Positions 53,301 through 64,000 of a stretch of DNA of 64,000 bases are shown here, piece after piece (within the stretch, counting starts at the first letter, position 1; the number at the start of each line of letters is the position of its first letter). The translations under genes were made by a program, and so were the position numbers. This stretch comes from Patagioenas fasciata (lineage: Eukaryota > Chordata > Aves > Columbiformes > Columbidae), in contig NC_092523.1 in NCBI RefSeq assembly GCF_037038585.1, positions 44,667,001 through 44,731,000 of the forward strand, in the 5' to 3' direction. Under the pieces are notes generated by a model. That model worked only from the letters and a program-made list of their open reading frames with translations, was not told where the DNA came from and did no database searches.

Positions 53301-54171
53301 GTTGTGTCACTGGAAAATGTGTTACTTACGTCATGGCTAAATGTTCATTTACTATCAAGCTAAGATGGACTGTAGGAAAGTACAATTATTTTCTCTTTAC
53401 TTTTAAATTCACATCGAATATTCATTCACATAAGAACATCAGAGTTTAACAGCGACACTAGATTATAGTCTCAATAAATTTAGAAATTTTATACATGCCA
53501 ATTCCAATGTGGACATACTGACAGTATTTGTACTTTTTGGTTTAAAAGTGGACAATAACTTGTATAATGCCCACTGTACTGCCGTTTGTAAAGAAACAGG
53601 AGTTTACTTCCCATTCAGAAATTAATACACGTGAATGAATGCATCAGCCACATGCACCCTGCTGTTTCTTTCTAAGTGTTCTCATAATAAGAAAAATATC
53701 TGAAGTGATGACTTTAAGGCATAAAGTTAAAACACACTACCAAGAGAGGCTTAGAAAGGGAGAAACTATGAGACATCAAATTAATAAGACATCAGTTAAA
53801 CCAGGGCTAGGTACAAAGAACAAGTAAGAGAGAGGAGAAATTTATAAAGGATTAATAATTTACCTGGGAATTCAGAAGCACACCCATCATCTCACATGGA
53901 TCAAAAAGTATTCTGTCACAAATCTCAAATTTTTTTGCTCTAGGTCCTTACAACTGCTTTACAAAGCTAACAGTGCCTTTACAAACCACTGTGTCACAAA
54001 CACAATCCTATTTTCCAGCAATATCCAGTAGTCAAGAAATTTTTCAGTTACTAAAACAATGTCCCTCTAAGAGTTATCTTAAATAAGGGAGTCTTAAAAT
54101 CTTCTTAAAGAGGATTTAGGAGTAGTGGAGACCGGCTATTCATCAATACTCAGTCTGGTAAAATAAGAGTC
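50302..54171 (-). other. RAPGEF2: RAPGEF2 5' intron between CR1 and MITE
   Basis: This is AT-rich sequence without a recognisable gene. An open stretch on the plus strand at 52258..52443 looks more protein-like than most (it contains VEKYFLYSPFGKEREEDM) but has no recognised family. A well-signalled minus-strand splice pair lies at 53330..53369. A 13-base direct repeat, GCCAAGATGCCTT, recurs about 45 bases apart near 53.06-53.12 kb. Confidence 0.55.
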
Positions 54172-54401
54172 ACCCTGTTTCCCTGAAAATAAGACAGGGT
54201 CTTATACAATTTTTGCTCCAAAACATGCTTACTTTTTTATGTGTATAGCTGCCTGAACACTGTTTAAATTGTCTTTTTTAATAAACTGTAACTAGGGCTT
54301 ATTTTTTGAATAGAGCTTATATTTCGAACATCCTTAAAAATCCTAAAAATTTATGCTAGGGCTTATCTTTGGGGCAGGTCTTATTTTCAGGGAAAAAGGG
54401 T
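54172..54401. mobile_element. Palindromic non-autonomous DNA transposon (MITE-like), about 230 bp
   Basis: The ends are inverted repeats of about 26 bases. The left end begins ACCCTGTTTCCCTGAAAATA and continues AGACAGG. The right end, read on the opposite strand, begins ACCCTTTTTCCCTGAAAATA and continues AGACCTG, so only three positions differ. Inside are repeated TAGGGCTTAT motifs and the phrases GGTCTTATACAATTTTTGCTCCAAAA and ATTTCGAACATCC. This type of element, with its motif of a GAAAATAAGAC arm paired with GTCTTATTTTC, is an old dispersed family in amniote genomes, but I cannot name the family with certainty. There is no coding capacity. A clear target-site duplication is not visible. 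Confidence 0.75.
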
Positions 54402-57400
54402 AGTAGCACTAAAATAGATGGCTACCTAAATATAGCAGAGATGCAATATACTCCTCTCCTCCACCTCATCAAACATTTACAACAACAATTACGGTCCTTC
54501 GCTTGGCGTTGCTACCTCAAATTATTCTTAATAGCTGAGCTTGAATTGTGTTGCCATCTGACAGCTATTCAGCGGCCTACGACCAAGGAGCTGGCATTTT
54601 CAAACTAAATCATCATGAATTAAAACAAGGCATCGGTGCTAATTAGCAGCTTTCAGCAGTAACAGAGAAGCAGTGACTAGGATGGAAACTCAATTACCCT
54701 CATTCCAGCAGGCGCCTGTTCCTGGTCAGCATGTAGCTGGCGGAGCCACTGGTGTTTCCGTACCTACGGTGCGTGTGAAATACTTCAGCCTTCAGATCAG
54801 ATCACTGCCTGCCATTCAAACGGGTCTGGTTTTTTTTCTGCTTAAACAAATACATTACAGACCCCCAACAAATTTGATGCACCATCTAGAAACTGGTACC
54901 ACAGATTGGCAGAGATCACAAGATGCAACTCGGACTGAGACCCTCACAATCACCCTTCTAAAATACAGAACGAAAAATGCCTCACTGGTGGTATCTACCA
55001 TCTGCTCACTCCCTCCCTAGCAGGGAATGCATTTGAACTACTTAGTTTAGAGTTTAGAGAGAGAGACCACCTGACTGGGACTCATGAAACAAGACTGCAG
55101 TGGTTAATCATACTCAGAGAGAACATCCTCCATAAACTATACTCCCATTTATTGTTTTCCTTGAGACACATTTGCTACTTGTTCCTTTGAGACTACAGCC
55201 AAAAAGGAACTTATACAATCAAACTGTATTTCTCCATGTTCTCAATGTGTGCTTCATCCATGGACTAAATTAATATTTTACAAAGAAACGGTACTAATGT
55301 AATTTCAATTGACGGACCACTTACTGTTTTCTCTGGAGAAGCTGCCAGTCGCTAATGACCCTCAATAGGAAATCACACCGTGCATCAAGATTGACTACAT
55401 CATTTCAGCTTTCAGCATCTTGTTATGACTTTAGTAACCAGGATAACAAGCCCAAACACACAAAACAACCTTGCCACACATTCTGCTTCAGCAGCACCCA
55501 GCACCTGCTTTTTCTTCTTCCATTTTTTAAATCTTCTTGGAGGTTGAGGTTCCTCCAGAGTCAAGGAACGATTCCAGAGGCAGAGCTCCCCACCAGGGTG
55601 GGCACAGTCCCCTTCCTCTGATTTTTTAATAGCAGTGATTGATAATCAGCTCTTACAGAATCCAGTAGTACTTTAACAATATCATCTTGTAGGCTGTGGG
55701 GCCTGCTCTTCCTCCACACAACTTAGACTACATTTTAGCTACATTTTAATTTTGCAGTTGCTAATTTGCAAAGTGCAAAGCTGTTTCGACACTAGGTACC
55801 ATCATACACAAACGCAGTAAAATGCCACAACTTCAAATTATTCACATAGCAACTTAAACAAAAGTGCGTCTTTTTATTGCTAGAGCTACACCACAGTCAA
55901 AAACTGAATGAGCTGCAACACAGGGGTACAGTACATGATGGAGCACTGTGTCTGCTCCAGCAGCCCCTGCCTGCCCTGTCGCACAGATGAGCAACACTTG
56001 AGACACCCACAGGAACCCTGACAACACATACAAAGAAATCTGTAATACTGCAGGGCTAAGTATCTCTCTCTCAGATCAAAATTGTGTATTCTGACACATC
56101 TTTTCAAAAGTAGTCAAAATCCACTCCATTCAAATCAGTACTTGCTGCTCACACAATTGCAATGTACTGCTGATTTCAGCAAGATTACATATTTTGAAAA
56201 AATCATTATTCTGTTTGAGTAAGGAAATGGTTTCCTGACAAGATTAAGCACTTATCTCAAGGTCAAAACAAAAACTTTTTATGCCCCAGACTTCAGATAC
56301 CAAACAGAAAAGCATGCAAGTCTCTTAACTTGCATACAAACAAAATTGTTTCACTTCACATCTTTCTTTGTCCCCAGGAAGACAGGTCATTAGTATCCAT
56401 TTTTCAGCTACCATACAACAAAGCAATGTAAATACAGACAAGATTCAGTTTTAACTATACAAAAAGATATCAAGCGCTAGCACCTCCTATCCACCCAATT
56501 CAATGCACACAAAAGGTAATGTTACCACTCAAGTCTCTCACAATTGCTATATATTAATAAGGAAAAACCCTAGTGCTAGAGACATATTACAGAAGGTTTT
56601 TTTGAGGTTAATCCTCAGGACAACAAACAAAAAAGGAAGACTTCTTTCTCAAGAAGCACCTTGCACATCTGCCTCCTAAGTTAGAAAAACAAACAAACAA
56701 AAACTTCACTTTAGGAGATGCATCAAGAATAATTTCATAACTTTCCATCCAGTTTAATTTCGTTTTATACTTCAAGATACTGTTTGAAAACAGATCACCA
56801 TATACTCTCTGGAGGAGGATAAGCTGTTTCAGAAGTTCCTACACACAGCCATAAGGTTTTATTCTCAAATCTTGTAGCACAAGTCTTCACACCTTCAGCT
56901 GCACCAACACTGACATTTGGAGCCATAATCTAAAACAGATTAGTCACCTAGATTTTAGAAAGAAAAAAAACCTTCACACACCAGCTCTCAAAAATAAGTC
57001 GCTTTTCTTTTGTTCAGCTAACAAGATTGTATCACTTATCCTGTTTACACTGTAGCCTCACAAACACTTGGATCTGCACAAATGAGGCAGCAGAGAACAT
57101 CAGCATGGGAAACAAAGATTCTAAATAAGCTTTGCTGCTGAAAAAATACAACGTACCATGAAAGATTTAACCTTTGGTTTCTGCAAGTCAACTCTCAAGC
57201 AGAAGCTTCCTCCAGCTGTCCTGATGGTACACGCTTGTTTTCCCATCAACTGCTTACAAACCACCTTTTCGTAACATCCTCTCTCATCCCCTCTAAATTT
57301 TGGGTTATTTTTTTGCTTAACAGGACAAGAAGTCTGAATTACTAATTTCAAACAGAAAAGACTGTACCAATATTTTCCCCAACTACAAAAAAGTAAAATA

Positions 57401-57861
57401 AAGATGGGAGGCAGAGTATTCTTAAAAATACATAACTGCAAATACAAACTGGGAGGAAAAAAACAAAACACACATACCAAGCCACCTTCAAAAATTTTAA
57501 CACCTCATCCCACAGGGAACATGATCCATCTTCCCCTTTGGAAGCCAGAAATAACTATGAAATGTTTTTATTTATGAAGCCAAGTTTATTTCAACTTTAA
57601 AATATACAAAAAGCAAGCAAACAAAAACAAACAGTCTGGTAAAGACAGACAACAACGGGCATGCTCCAGGAACGTGTCTTCCACAAAACTTAATACCCTT
57701 CCCAGGTAATTTACACTGATATCAGCTGCCAACCATTGTGTTGATTGTGTTTATCAGAATATACACAAATAAGAGAAAACATGGGAAAATCTTGCTATGC
57801 ATAGAAATATTCACACAAGAAAATCCCTTCCATTTTTATCAGGACTGAAAAAGTACATTCA

Positions 57862-57864
<3 letters not shown>

Positions 57865-57894
<30 letters not shown>
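57865..57894 (+). repeat. T30 homopolymer
   Basis: Thirty consecutive T form the longest homopolymer in the window. On the gene strand it is A30 and could be the tail of a retrocopy lying at higher coordinates, but no retrocopy body is recognisable there. Confidence 0.9.
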
Positions 57895-57895
<1 letters not shown>

Positions 57896-58956
57896 AGAAC
57901 ATTTAAATATTTTAACCTTATCTTATTCCTTCAGCGTTTTAATCAGGTAATGATATACATGCTGGTCATTATTATTGGCCACATTTATTTAGAACTGCTG
58001 AAAATCAACTATTTGATCACTCTTATTCAGGTCGGACAAGACAGAAACACACAAAGAAATACATCTACAGATATACGGGCAGAACACAGACACTCAGCTA
58101 ATTTTAACTCCAAAATAAAGCTATAAGAAAAGCACTGCAGTAGGGCTTCTCCTCTCTCTTCAAGAAAAGCGGTCAACTTCACCAACTTCAAAAAAAGGGA
58201 AGCGGAGCACCACTTCCATTTCAAGACTCATTGAAATACATCCTTTCACGCAAAATATATCCAGCAAATTAAATCTGCAACACTGGCTGCAGCAAACAAG
58301 GCGCGCAGGCTCAGCTGCCCTTCACAAAGCATCTTTGTAGAGCTATCTTTCTGCCAGCGCTCCTTTTGAATTCCCAAACAATACCTCGCAAAAATTAGAT
58401 CTCCTACTGTGGGAAAGTTCCCAAAACACAAGCCGAAATATATTTTCTCATGAGGATACAAAAAACCCTCAATGAGGAAGTCAAAGTTCCTACAATGACT
58501 GTTCAGTATACATATGGTTATTCCTGAAACATGCTAACAGATTAAGTAGCAGCATTCTGATTTAAGGAAAAAAGCTATCAAAATCAGATCAGTAATTCAC
58601 CAGAATGAATTAGGAACTACTACTCAATTTGCATAAGTATACAGGCTTGCAAGCAGGCAGATTTTTTAAAATAATGGAATTCAAGAAATAATAGCTGTTT
58701 TAACAAAACCTTAGCTAGCCTCTAGTGTAATATAGCACAAAATAAATGAAGCATCTTCAGAGATTAAATTTAAATAATCTTTTTTTTTTTTTACCAGGTA
58801 AAAAGTGTTTTCCATGAATAACCTGATAATGCACAGATCACTGGACCCTCCTACTAATGAAAAACACAATTCAGGGAAAATGGTTGTCTGCCATTGACTT
58901 TTACCAATTTAGTTTTACTCCCAGGGAAAGAAAATGACAAGCCTCCTTTGCCTCAG

Positions 58957-59115
58957 AAGTTCAACAGATGATTTTTCTTATTACTCGCCTGAGCAGAAGG
59001 GCAAGCCTAGTTCTGGCAATCAGTCCTGCCTTGCGATAACCCTCCTCTAGTGTGGCCTCCCCGGCAGCTCTGCCGGGTACCCCCAGCCTCATCAGAGAGG
59101 GGTGAGAGAGGACAG
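58957..59115 (+). other. Exon-like segment, plus strand, probably non-coding if real
   Basis: A good acceptor, GCCTCCTTTGCCTCAG, and a donor, GGACAG/GTGAGA, bracket 159 bases that are GC-richer than the surroundings. All three frames contain a stop, so a product would be a non-coding exon, antisense to RAPGEF2. Confidence 0.18.
59060..59077. repeat. GC-rich 18-base palindrome/hairpin
   Basis: The arms CCCGGCAG and CTGCCGGG are perfect complements around a CT spacer. It lies within the GC-rich patch; the two-base loop is too tight for a typical hairpin RNA. It may be a protein-binding palindrome or chance. Confidence 0.6.
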
Positions 59116-62100
59116 GTGAGAACGCGGTGTCCATGGGGCATCGCTGAAGCTACAGATACACATTCTTATGTCTGAACAGCAGGTTAGGAGGTGAAGAGAC
59201 AAAAAAAGCTTGGGGTGGGTAGAAGATCCCTGGGTTTCAGGCCCAGCACTGCTGACTTGAATAAGTTTCCTAGGCAGGATTGCCAGGGAAAGGCAAGGCA
59301 GCGTTGTTATGCTCCTGGCTTCTAAGTGCAGGAGAGTATGTCCACACGGCTGTCAAACGTGCTCACAGGAACATACCCAGCCTGAAACCAGCGCAAACAC
59401 TTCTGCAACCACCGCAGGGCACAAATCAAAAGTAAACTCCAGCAAACAGATAATTAATCGACTAGGAAATTACAGAGTTTATCAGTGCAACAGTTCAGCC
59501 CTCACTTCCCAAGTTACCTAGTTTCAAATTGGCTCGAGTTTGTACAGCTAAGCAAGCTGCAATCTTCTGATGTAATGAGAAAGCAGACAAGTGTTCAGGA
59601 CAAGGCTTCAAATCAGCTATTTCTACTCTGTGGGTGAAGGCTTCCTGTTCACACCGAGGCCCTTGCAAGTGCTGGGGAAAATCATAACTGCAGGATACAA
59701 AAATCTATAAATGCAGAAAGTACCAGCCCTATGACAGAGAAGAACTACTGCAAAAGAAACCCAAAAGTCAATGTTCGCACTGTTCTCAAAGCTGTTGGCG
59801 ACAAAGATATGGATGGCTATGGGAAAATGCACCCTCTCTCAGAAAGCCTGGGAAATAAACATATCTTCTCTCAAAACAAACAGGATACTGATCAGGCTGT
59901 TGCAATACATGCCCTTAGTTTTAGGAAGCACGTGAAAATTTATGGTGGAAGTTCAAAACCAGACATTCCAGGGCTGTTTTGACAGACTGAGATTAGAAAG
60001 GTCACAAGAAAACCTGAGCTACGCAAGGGTTTTCAGTTTTTGTTATCAGCCACAAAAAGACATATTCACATAATCAAGTTTGTTGTGAATGAAATTACCT
60101 TACATAGTAATACTAGTCTGAGGAAAAATAGTAAGAGGAAAAAAAAAAGTATACTTAATTCAAAAATACATTTTCTGAAATTATTTCTGTCCTAAACAAA
60201 TACATTACTTGCTTTGTCAGGTGGAAGTCTCACTTTTTCCAAATAGTTACTTTGCTTTTTTATCCTCCTGGTTAAGTGCTGAAACACAGCAAAAAAACAC
60301 CCTGTGGCCAAAGGTCCATACATACATGTCTATCATAACTTCTGTTTTGTTTGTATTCATCTCCCTCACTTGTACCCAAAGAGACACCACGTAAGTTCAT
60401 CAGACACTGGATCTTCATTTTGTGGAGACATTAGCTATTTTGAACAAGTTTCCAAAACCGTGCAGCATCTGGAGAGCTATTTTTGCTCAGATCAACTACC
60501 CTGACAGCTGACTTTATGATGGCAACTCTACTTCAATCCAAGTGTCGAGCAGGAGAAAAGCACCCGGACCAAGAACTTGCAACGGCCTTTTGTTATCAAG
60601 CTGCGTTACTGACCACACTCGCAAGGTTAACACAAAATGTAAGAGGCCAGTCCATCGATTAGTTACTCTAGACAGCAAAGTCTGAACGCTACCATGAGAA
60701 GTGCAGTGAAGAACCTCATTTTGTTGGCTCCTCCAAAAAACATAACATCAAACATTGCAAACTAAGTCTACTCCTGAATAACCACATTACAAAGCCCCGA
60801 GATGCATAACGGAAACACCATTATAATGATGTAATACAGCCAGATATCAGGCATCAGCTGTCACAGTCCTAGGCTTTATTTAGGGCTACTGGGAACCAGC
60901 AGGAGAATTTAGCAACAGAACCATTATACTACTGTTAGGCACAGCATGGTAACGGGTTGCCTTCCTCTTTAAATACCAACAATAAGATGGTAACATGGAC
61001 AGCGAAGAAAACCTGAACGCAAAACTCAAGCTCCAACGTATTTTTGTTTTCCCATTGAAAGAAATCCCAAATAAGCTCTTTGGAAAAGGATAATTTTAGT
61101 CTGGTGTATTTGATATACAGGCACACAATAAGCCTGAATTTAAAGACTAATCCTTTATGCTAGACTCACACACAGAATGCTTATTTTCTATGATCCCATG
61201 AAATTAAGACTGTCTCGTATTTATTTTCTAAGAGATCACTACAGCAAGAAGGAAACATCCATTTCCGGCTTATCTGAAGATTGCTCACAATCGTGCTATC
61301 AGTGGTCACAAGTATAAAAATAACACAACTGGGGAACAAGCTGAAAGTTTATTTGTAAAAAGCGTAGGTACATCCTATAATTAAACCATTGTTCCTCTCA
61401 AGTGCTCAAGAAGAGAATATTTGTTCAACAGTAGCATCCTGTTTAGATGTCTTCTGACATTAAATGACGCACTACAATCAACATAAGGCCTCCTGTACAG
61501 TTCTCCCTTCTGCTCTTAAGATGTGGTCCAATGTTGTTAACTCTCCGCTATTCATTAGTGCTGTACTGAATTGCCTCAATGTACCACAGCAGCAGTTTCC
61601 AGAAGAAAACCTTAGGCACCTAACATATATATATGGCACGCATTAAGAAAAATTCTTCCTGCAGACGTCACCACATGGCATGAAAACAGTGAACTAGTAT
61701 GCAGAGCTTCTGAGATAAGTAGTTATTCACATACCATGCCATGCAAATGAGTTGTTAGGATAAAGAAAGAGATTAGGGCTGGGTTCCTCTTGTTTGAAAA
61801 CAAAAGCAGCCCTATTTTTTCAGATTAAGCTACACCAGTGTAAAACTGCATGCTTTCTAAAATGGTCTATGACGCCAAAAGGAATTTGTTTTGAAAAGAT
61901 TTAAAGCTGTAACAGTTCATATAAGACCACGTTTGGAGGAAAAAAAAAAAAATCACTATTACTCACAGCTTAAGGGCATAAAACCATGTGTAATTTATGA
62001 ACATTTAGAAGTTAGATTCCCCAAAGTAGGTAAATTAACTTCCTAGTTCATGTCTTCAAAGAGAAAATGAATAGTTTAATAAAGCAATTAAAGAGGAGAG

Positions 62101-63345
62101 CTGTGTTACACAACAGACATATTAAAGTACAGGCCATGTACCTTTCTTTTCTAATTTTTTGAGCTTCTGTAGTCAATGGAGCATTGAATTGTAATTCAAA
62201 AAATTCAGAAAAACTCTGTCAGCAAGAATTCGCCAAAGAGAGATGAAGCTAAGAATTTTCCAGATCAACTGCGGAATACACTGTTACCTTCAAAAAGAAA
62301 ACTAAATCAGTCCAGTCCAAAATTACCAAGAGACTTTTGCACTGCAGAATTTCATGCAGAGTTAAGTTTGCTTTCTCTGACAACGTCTATCAGACCTAGG
62401 AGTTCTCAGAGCTGTACACACAAATATGAGCTGGTTATCTTACTGTCACTCCTCTTCTCTGAGCCTGCAGTGAAGTCCTTTTGCCAAATTTGCACCGTGA
62501 CAATGCAGGGTGAATAGTATTGTCAAATGCATATTTACCTCTTCATGATTTGGGAGAAGCTAAGCACAATGACTTTGTTAACAGAAGTAAGCAGCAAATA
62601 CTAACATACTTCTCTTGTTATTTCTTGTACTGACATGAATATGATAAACATCTTTTGTCTTTCCAACCTTCTCTCAGCTTTAAAGATACCTCAGGACTTC
62701 TCAAAAGCCAAAATCAAGTAACTACCTTTACAAGACAGTGAAGCAATGAAAAGAAAACACAAGTAAAGAAAGAGAGACAATAAGAAGCTACTTTAAGGGA
62801 TGAAGAAAACACAAGGTCATCATGTCTTTCTACAGAAAGATTTTTTTTAAGTTTTACTTAATGACTGAAAGGTGTTATGCATAAATGCATTTCTTTCAAA
62901 TTCCAATACTTTGTAAAATAAAACCAAATGTCCAGAATCGAGATCAAACACGAGAAAACACGTCAACACACACAATTCAACCTGAGCCATTCACAAAAAT
63001 GCCAACTGAGTTTTCTGCTGCAAGCTCTGCTTTCCCCAGCAGCAACAGGAGGGCACGCCTGATCACCGCTTTCAAGTATTTCCAGCGCTAACAACACATT
63101 AAGTTTCCCACAAATTTAGTCTTATTCGTGGATTATTTTGGCCAGTGTCAGCTTTGTGGATTTAAGGGTGGGTTTCTTTTCCTTTGGCCATTGCCACAGC
63201 AGGCTTCCAGTCTGCTGATTCAGGAAGTTTTACAGCATTAACGCAGACCTGGTGAGCCTGATTTAGCTGTGCTCTGTGCCCTTCACACTGGCTTTATCCC
63301 TGCACAGGAGCTCATTTCTTCACTGCATCATTTCTTATTTTCTGC

Positions 63346-63371
63346 TTTTTTTTTTTTTTTTTTTTTTTTTT
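63346..63371 (+). repeat. T26 homopolymer
   Basis: Twenty-six T are followed directly by the GC-rich block at 63372..63700. On the gene strand this block would end in A26. Confidence 0.9.
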
Positions 63372-63700
63372 GTTATCCCTCCTAGAAAGCAGGGCTGAGC
63401 AGCAAGGCCAGGAGAAAGTTTAACAGCCCACATGGCACAGACCACGTCACAGGGGAAGTGTTGTCCTACAAGCCCAGCTTAGTAGCCCCACTACCTGACC
63501 AACCAGTTTCTGAGCATCAGCCGGTGCCACTCCTCCTGAACACCCCACCATCCTTCGATGACCATCTCCTGAGGCACCACCAGCAGGCTTCTCTGGCTGG
63601 AACTTAAGCCCCTACCAACACGAGGGACCTCACTACACGTTTTCAGAAAGTGTCCTTCCCTGGAGAGAGCACTCGGCCTCCTTCAGCTTTCACAACACAC
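63372..63700 (-). other. GC-rich block ending in an A26 tail on the minus strand; possible retrocopy
   Basis: About 330 GC-richer bases, lacking the A/T bias of the surrounding intron, terminate on the minus strand in A26, the layout of a retroposed transcript. No reading frame, family or parent transcript is recognised and no target-site duplication was confirmed. It could equally be a GC-rich patch that happens to abut a T-run. Confidence 0.2.
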
Positions 63701-64000
63701 TGAAGGGCTGGGTTCAACACCGAAGGCAAACAGACATTTAGAAAAGGTCAAACAAGGACAGAGAAACAACTTTACCACCACAAAAACACATTCCAGAAGC
63801 AGTTTGGGGTTTTTTCCTTTAAAAAAAAAGAAAGATTTGCAAAAAAGACATGCTAAATACGATGCCTGTGCAGTCAGGATATTTTTCCATGGGAGTTTTT
63901 GTTTTCTCACACATATTCCATAAGCATGAGGATAAAAATAACATTACCACAATGACGTATCTATAGTAGGAGGAATGACTTATGGTTGCCGACCGAAAGT

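Larger units (their letters stand above)
54402..63345 (-). other. RAPGEF2: RAPGEF2 5' intron, right part
   Basis: This is AT-rich intron-like sequence. It holds a T30 run at 57865..57894, T12 at 58781..58792, an A-run near 61939..61952 and a GC-richer patch at about 59.0-59.1 kb (see the exon-like segment and hairpin). I found no exon matching the expected long-form start peptide ending AERTPQ, and no other gene, RNA gene or transposon. Confidence 0.55.

Noticed and set aside
53860..53955. Minus-strand open stretch reading KKFEICDRILFDPCEMMGVL before CCCAG/GTAAAT
   Set aside because: There is no pyrimidine-rich acceptor upstream, and its exit phase conflicts with the next splice pair at 53330..53369. 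No known homologue.
1..64000. CRISPR arrays, bacterial operons, phage, rRNA or tRNA genes
   Set aside because: None was seen. The composition, CR1 elements and spliced exons all indicate vertebrate nuclear DNA.

Overview
This window is vertebrate nuclear DNA, almost certainly from a bird. It is AT-rich and intron-like, it has no bacterial-style coding density, its interspersed repeat load is low, and the only recognisable retrotransposons are two 3'-end fragments of CR1, the dominant avian LINE. Open reading frames of 60 to 140 codons occur in all frames, but almost none looks like protein, which is normal for intronic DNA.

The one gene I can identify is RAPGEF2 (PDZ-GEF1, RA-GEF-1), a Rap GTPase exchange factor, transcribed on the minus strand (right to left). 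Two internal coding exons lie at 6476..6546 and 2854..2910. A third is entered at the left edge, where a strong splice acceptor at 3..4 leaves two exon bases at 1..2. The exons join in one frame (junction phases 0, 2 and 2). They encode the start of the N-terminal cyclic-nucleotide-binding-like domain of the long isoform, beginning DLEIVYSYLHGMEAL and running through YERHEANEVLYY. The short exon carrying the canonical long-form start, which should end in AERTPQ, was not found by eye and probably lies beyond 64000. On that reading everything from 6547 to the right edge is one very large 5' intron.

Layout: 1..6546 holds the exon-bearing 5' portion of the coding region with two introns of about 2.9 and 3.6 kb. 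From 6547 to 64000 there is intron with scattered GC-richer pockets (about 8.2-8.5, 11.4-11.7, 18.6-18.8, 20.6-21.0, 27.4-27.8, 59.0-59.1 and 63.4-63.7 kb), many A/T homopolymers and (GGTT)n/(CAAA)n simple repeats. There is a CR1 relic at about 7.64-7.70 kb (plus strand), a longer CR1 3' end at 50.02-50.29 kb (minus strand, still readable as the carboxy end of the CR1 second protein), and a palindromic non-autonomous DNA transposon at 54.17-54.40 kb.

Several segments in the big intron have good splice signals. Two on the gene strand (27450..27540 and 19313..19359) would splice to each other and to the first recognised RAPGEF2 exon without breaking the frame, and the first starts exactly at an ATG. 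They are reported as low-confidence alternative 5' exons. Two plus-strand segments (37846..37953 and 58957..59115) could be exons of an antisense non-coding RNA. I saw no evidence of an undescribed multi-gene system here.
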